6,774 nucleotides of DNA. Source: Candidatus Aenigmatarchaeota archaeon. GTDB taxonomy: Archaea > Aenigmatarchaeota > Aenigmatarchaeia > GW2011-AR5. The number at the start of each line of letters is the position of its first letter. The first letter of the stretch is position 1. This document shows, piece after piece, positions 4,701 through 6,774 of the stretch. The position numbers and the translations under genes were made by a program. The stretch is taken from assembly GCA_016202875.1 (NCBI GenBank), contig JACQNX010000028.1, positions 1-6,774 on the forward strand. Reading direction: 5' to 3'. The notes under the pieces were generated by a model, which made no database searches, was not told where the DNA came from, and was given only the letters and a program-made list of their open reading frames with translations.

Positions 4701-5755
4701 TATTTCACCTTACCATGAATGAGTAACAGATTTATATATTGTCCTGAAATTTTTCCTCTTTCCTCAGCCGTTGGATCTCTCAATTTTTCCTTTCCTTCAT
4801 CATCATAGTCGATAACTTTTGTAAAAATGTTAATCCCTGTTATGCCATTCTCCTGTATCAAATCTAAATATTTAGCGCGTTCTATTCCAATAGTGTTTCC
4901 TATTTCTTTTTGTACGTATTCCGCAGCAACATCTGCGCTCACTAAGGTATTTGTATCTGCATTGATAACAGGTCGTCTAAGACCAAGATATACAGAGCCG
5001 TTTGGCTTGCATATTTTTGTGGCTAATTCGCTCACCCATTTATAAGGATGCGTTAAATATGCGCGTGGCTCGCCGCGTCGCAGTAATTCGAGAAATTCTA
5101 CCAGCTGTGCTGAATGACCTCCCGGCAGCATAAAACTCATACTGTCTGCTTTTCTTCCTTGATTGTACAGGACACGTACAGTATTCCTCAAGTCTTCCAT
5201 GTCATCCGCAAGAAGTTGTATCTTGGTGAAATCCAGTTCCTCCATAATCGGATAAGGCCTCAGGACAAAGCCCCTTTCCGGATGGAATGAAATATATGTG
5301 CGAGATCGTCTTTCAGCAGCCCTTCCCTGCGTTTTTAGAGCCTCTTCTGCAAATTGCAGGCAGTAATTGTTGATATCCACCCCAATGACAGAATCAAAAG
5401 GCAGTTCTTCTATTAACCTGCCTCCGCCACAGCCTATGTCGACTAATAACCCTTCTTCGGGCTTGAAAAATCCGACAGCGTCTCTGTAAATGCCAGCTTC
5501 CTTATGATGTCGTGAGACCTCATCCCATTCTTCTGCGTAGTTTTTCAGTCTCTTGTCGACCACAGGAAGAAGGATCTTGGCGATCTGCTGAAAAGTTGTT
5601 TTATGACTTCTATCACAAATATCCCCGCCCTCCTCTTTCAACTGTTTCCTCATAGCTTCGTCTAGCTCTTCCAAATAAGCAGAAACTCTTCTGTCATTGA
5701 TAGTTTCTTCGGCACTTGAAAGCCATTCCTGAAGGTTGCTCTCCATATATATCAC
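4700..5755 (-). CDS. Class I SAM-dependent methyltransferase, substrate unknown
   Basis: 351 residues from a GTG at 5755, or 348 from an ATG at 5746. The Rossmann methyltransferase core is clear. In numbering from the GTG, motif I is LLVDIGCGGG (103-112), the acidic end of beta 2 is VIGVDINN (123-130), and LLADDMEDL (181-189) fits the adenine-binding motif. An N-terminal helical region of about 95 residues precedes the core, and a segment of about 160 residues follows (HPYKWVSELA, VYLGLRRPV, GINIFTKVIDYDD). Neither extension was recognised, so protein, RNA, lipid or small-molecule substrates are all open. Start choice: the TATA-like element (5778-5785) favours a leaderless GTG, while AAGTGAT sits 5 bases before the ATG and could be a ribosome site. 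It is the first gene of a coupled pair with the TPR-SEC-C protein. Confidence 0.92.
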   Translation of the reverse strand: MIYMESNLQEWLSSAEETINDRRVSAYLEELDEAMRKQLKEEGGDICDRSHKTTFQQIAKILLPVVDKRLKNYAEEWDEVSRHHKEAGIYRDAVGFFKPEEGLLVDIGCGGGRLIEELPFDSVIGVDINNYCLQFAEEALKTQGRAAERRSRTYISFHPERGFVLRPYPIMEELDFTKIQLLADDMEDLRNTVRVLYNQGRKADSMSFMLPGGHSAQLVEFLELLRRGEPRAYLTHPYKWVSELATKICKPNGSVYLGLRRPVINADTNTLVSADVAAEYVQKEIGNTIGIERAKYLDLIQENGITGINIFTKVIDYDDEGKEKLRDPTAEERGKISGQYINLLLIHGKVK

Positions 5756-5777
5756 TTAGTGGTAAGTAAAAGAGAAA

Positions 5778-5785
5778 GATTTAAG
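5778..5785 (-). promoter_or_regulatory. Candidate TATA box of the methyltransferase operon
   Basis: CTTAAATC on the minus strand is centred about 26 bases before the GTG at 5755. It is a weaker match than the other TATA elements here. Confidence 0.4.
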
Positions 5786-5811
5786 AGCATTTCGGATGGG
5801 CAAGCCAACTC

Positions 5812-5886
5812 TCAAATATCTGCTTCCACAAACTTAAACATTTTTCTGCGCCAGTTCCATAAATTTTGCACGCTATCGAATTCCAT
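5812..5886 (-). CDS. Candidate 24-residue small ORF in the divergent spacer
   Basis: From ATG at 5886 to TGA at 5812-5814 the frame encodes 24 residues, with WNWRRKMFKFVEADI at its end. The ATG is preceded by GAAGGGGCGG. It also lies about 26 bases from the near-symmetric TATA element at 5908-5917, the same distance as the ArsD-like start on the other side. It resembles no known peptide and may be chance or a fragment of a lost gene. Confidence 0.2.
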   Translation of the reverse strand: MEFDSVQNLWNWRRKMFKFVEADI

Positions 5887-5907
5887 GTCCGCCCCTTCAA
5901 AAATTAC

Positions 5908-5917
5908 CTTTAAAAAC
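5908..5917 (+). promoter_or_regulatory. TATA box of the ArsD-like gene (leaderless)
   Basis: CTTTAAAAAC, preceded by TTAC, is centred about 26 bases upstream of the ATG at 5939. No Shine-Dalgarno lies between them, so a leaderless transcript is expected. The element also reads as a plausible TATA box on the opposite strand (GTTTTTAAAG). Confidence 0.6.
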
Positions 5918-5938
5918 CTTTCTTCTTTTTGAATTAGT

Positions 5939-6202
5939 ATGATTCTGGAAATTTTCGAGGCAGACGGCTACACATTGCCCACGGACATAGATGTGCTGCT
6001 CATTAACCTCAAGAAAAAGTATGCTGCCGACCTTGGCATCAAGAAAATTAACATTACTAACAAAGAAGAAATAAGAAAGCATAAAGATATTGTTCACCTG
6101 CTGGCACAGCAAGGTCTTGATGCATTGCCTCTCATCAAGCTCGATGGCAAGATAGTCGACCATGCAAAACTAGAAAAAATGCTCTACAAGAGGCTGGGCT
6201 AG
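5939..6202 (+). CDS. ArsD-like thioredoxin-fold small protein lacking cysteines
   Basis: An 87-residue protein with the layout of the ArsD-type thioredoxin fold. A first strand MILEIFEA leads to a loop and helix (residues 14-32), a second strand KKINITN (35-41), a helix rich in charged residues, and then GLDALPLIKLDGKIV (59-73). That last segment matches the ArsD pattern G-x-x-x-LP-x-x-x-x-DG-x-x-V and includes the probable cis-proline Pro64. ArsD proteins bind arsenic(III) through N-terminal cysteines, but this protein has no cysteine at all; ADGYTLP occupies that position. A metallochaperone role is therefore unlikely, and a binding or scaffold role is more plausible. The start is set by the TATA spacing and the first strand. 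It is divergent from the methyltransferase operon and precedes an unrecognised gene by about 50 bases. The fold assignment rests on pattern only. Confidence 0.8.
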   Translation: MILEIFEADGYTLPTDIDVLLINLKKKYAADLGIKKINITNKEEIRKHKDIVHLLAQQGLDALPLIKLDGKIVDHAKLEKMLYKRLG

Positions 6203-6213
6203 TTAAAAGATAA

Positions 6214-6222
6214 CTATATATA
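6214..6222 (+). promoter_or_regulatory. TATA box of the 110-residue hypothetical gene
   Basis: CTATATATA is centred near 6218 and predicts a transcript start around 6244. That gives a very short leader containing AAAGGT (6246-6251). Confidence 0.55.
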
Positions 6223-6257
6223 CCACTGAATAGTAATGAATAAGTAAAGGTATGGCT

Positions 6258-6590
6258 ATGGGAAGAAAGTGTAAAAACCGACAGACGTTCCATGTGAAGA
6301 TTTACAAAAAATTATGCACTATGGATGGCGTGCCTAATGGATGTGAAGCACGTGCGACTGCGGCTCGGGAAAGCGGCTGGATGGAGACGACAAATTCTAG
6401 TAAAGAAGGTGCCCTCACTGCAGTTTATGCAGGAATCTTTAAAGTTGACAAAAGAACTATAGTTGATATTGAGAGAACTTGTCTGGGGGCTTATGTTCTT
6501 AATGATGCAGAGTACGCAGCCACACAACGACTTGTACAGCAGGTCAGAGAAACTGTTGAAAGGTCGCTAAGACATGAATATGCACGTTAG
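6258..6590 (+). CDS. Hypothetical protein, about 110 residues, family not recognised
   Basis: An open frame ends at TAG (6588-6590). Two in-frame ATGs lie at 6252 and 6258. The Shine-Dalgarno-like AAAGG (6246-6250) touches the first but is 7 bases from the second, so 6258 (MGRKCKNRQ) is preferred, giving 110 residues; the longer form adds MA. The N-terminal 20 residues are basic. The middle has an alanine-rich helix-like stretch (EGALTAVYAGIF), then a segment with KVDKRTIVDIERTC. The C-terminal 30 residues look like one charged helix (TQRLVQQVRETVERSLRHEY). Four cysteines (5, 20, 29, 75) are scattered rather than paired as zinc knuckles. There is no signal peptide or membrane segment. It lies between the ArsD-like and OB-fold genes and has its own TATA box. 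No function is proposed. Confidence 0.7.
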   Translation: MGRKCKNRQTFHVKIYKKLCTMDGVPNGCEARATAARESGWMETTNSSKEGALTAVYAGIFKVDKRTIVDIERTCLGAYVLNDAEYAATQRLVQQVRETVERSLRHEYAR

Positions 6591-6593
6591 ATG

Positions 6594-6607
6594 CCTTTTA
6601 ATATTTT
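6594..6607 (+). promoter_or_regulatory. TATA box of the OB-fold gene (leaderless)
   Basis: CCTTTTAATATTTT is centred about 26 bases upstream of the ATG at 6626. No Shine-Dalgarno precedes that ATG, so a leaderless start is expected. Confidence 0.55.
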
Positions 6608-6625
6608 CAATGCTTTTTGTTAGTT

Positions 6626-6774
6626 ATGAATGACCAGAAGCAGTTCAAGCGCGCGCCTGCTGTTTACAGGAAGATAGCTGAGATCATGCCTGAAAAAGAC
6701 ATACACGTGCGGCTCCTTGGCCGAGTGATTGGCAAATCTGATGGCATAGTAGTGATAGATGACGGAACAGGAAG
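6626..6774 (+). CDS. OB-fold nucleic-acid-binding protein (RPA/SSB-like), partial at right edge
   Basis: The frame is open from ATG 6626 to the end of the window (49 codons plus two bases). After a basic N-terminus (KQFKRAPAVYRKIAEI) it reads DIHVRLLGRVIGKSDG and then IVVIDDGTG. This is the first strands of an OB fold: a strand ending in V-x-G-x-V, a turn, and the strand ending in DDGTG, as in archaeal replication protein A and related single-strand DNA-binding proteins. The length and C-terminal domains are unseen, so RPA cannot be told from other OB-fold proteins such as RPA-associated subunits. The start is supported by the TATA element about 26 bases upstream. Confidence 0.78.
   Translation, partial: MNDQKQFKRAPAVYRKIAEIMPEKDIHVRLLGRVIGKSDGIVVIDDGTG

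Noticed and set aside
5897..6163. 88-residue minus-strand frame
   Set aside because: It overlaps the ArsD-like gene, which has a matching promoter and recognisable fold pattern; no start signal supports the antisense frame.
1..6774. CRISPR array, tRNA, rRNA or insertion sequence
   Set aside because: No regularly spaced repeats, cloverleaf with a T-arm signature, rRNA-like stretch, transposase motif or terminal inverted repeat was found.

Overview
The window looks archaeal, most likely from a DPANN-type lineage with small genes. Genes are tightly packed on both strands. Most starts have an A/T-rich TATA element about 25-27 bases upstream, which implies leaderless transcripts. Two families, DUF483 and an ArsD-like thioredoxin-fold protein, fit archaea, as does the partial OB-fold protein at the right edge. 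The lineage is inferred from style and gene content; there is no rRNA or other marker to confirm it.

Layout, left to right. Positions 1-132 hold either the first codons of a leftward gene or the tail of a rightward one. Positions 133-382 are mostly non-coding and end in the pyrG promoter. CTP synthase (pyrG, 383-2086, +) is complete and carries an unusual insertion in its glutaminase domain. Just beyond it, on the minus strand, 2089-2584 is a gene graveyard: a frameshifted GNAT acetyltransferase remnant and pieces of an aspartate/glutamate racemase. Directly upstream of these remnants is an apparently intact 37-residue zinc-ribbon protein. Back to back with it across a divergent promoter region is a 35-residue ultra-acidic microprotein (2893-3000, +) with its own TATA box and Shine-Dalgarno. 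Both of these small genes are too short for ordinary gene calling.

Next is a leftward cluster: a SAM-dependent methyltransferase (4700-5755), a TPR protein with a C-terminal SEC-C zinc motif (3591-4700, start overlapping the methyltransferase stop by one base), and a DUF483 protein (3078-3545) with its own promoter. The right end reads rightward: a cysteine-free ArsD-like small protein (5939-6202), an unrecognised protein of about 110 residues (about 6258-6590), and the N-terminus of an OB-fold nucleic-acid-binding protein running off the edge (6626-6774).

The best candidates for new biology are the acidic microprotein / zinc-ribbon pair, the translationally coupled methyltransferase and TPR-SEC-C pair (possibly an enzyme plus substrate-recognition adaptor), and the CTP synthase insertion. 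No tRNA, rRNA, CRISPR array, transposase or insertion sequence was seen.
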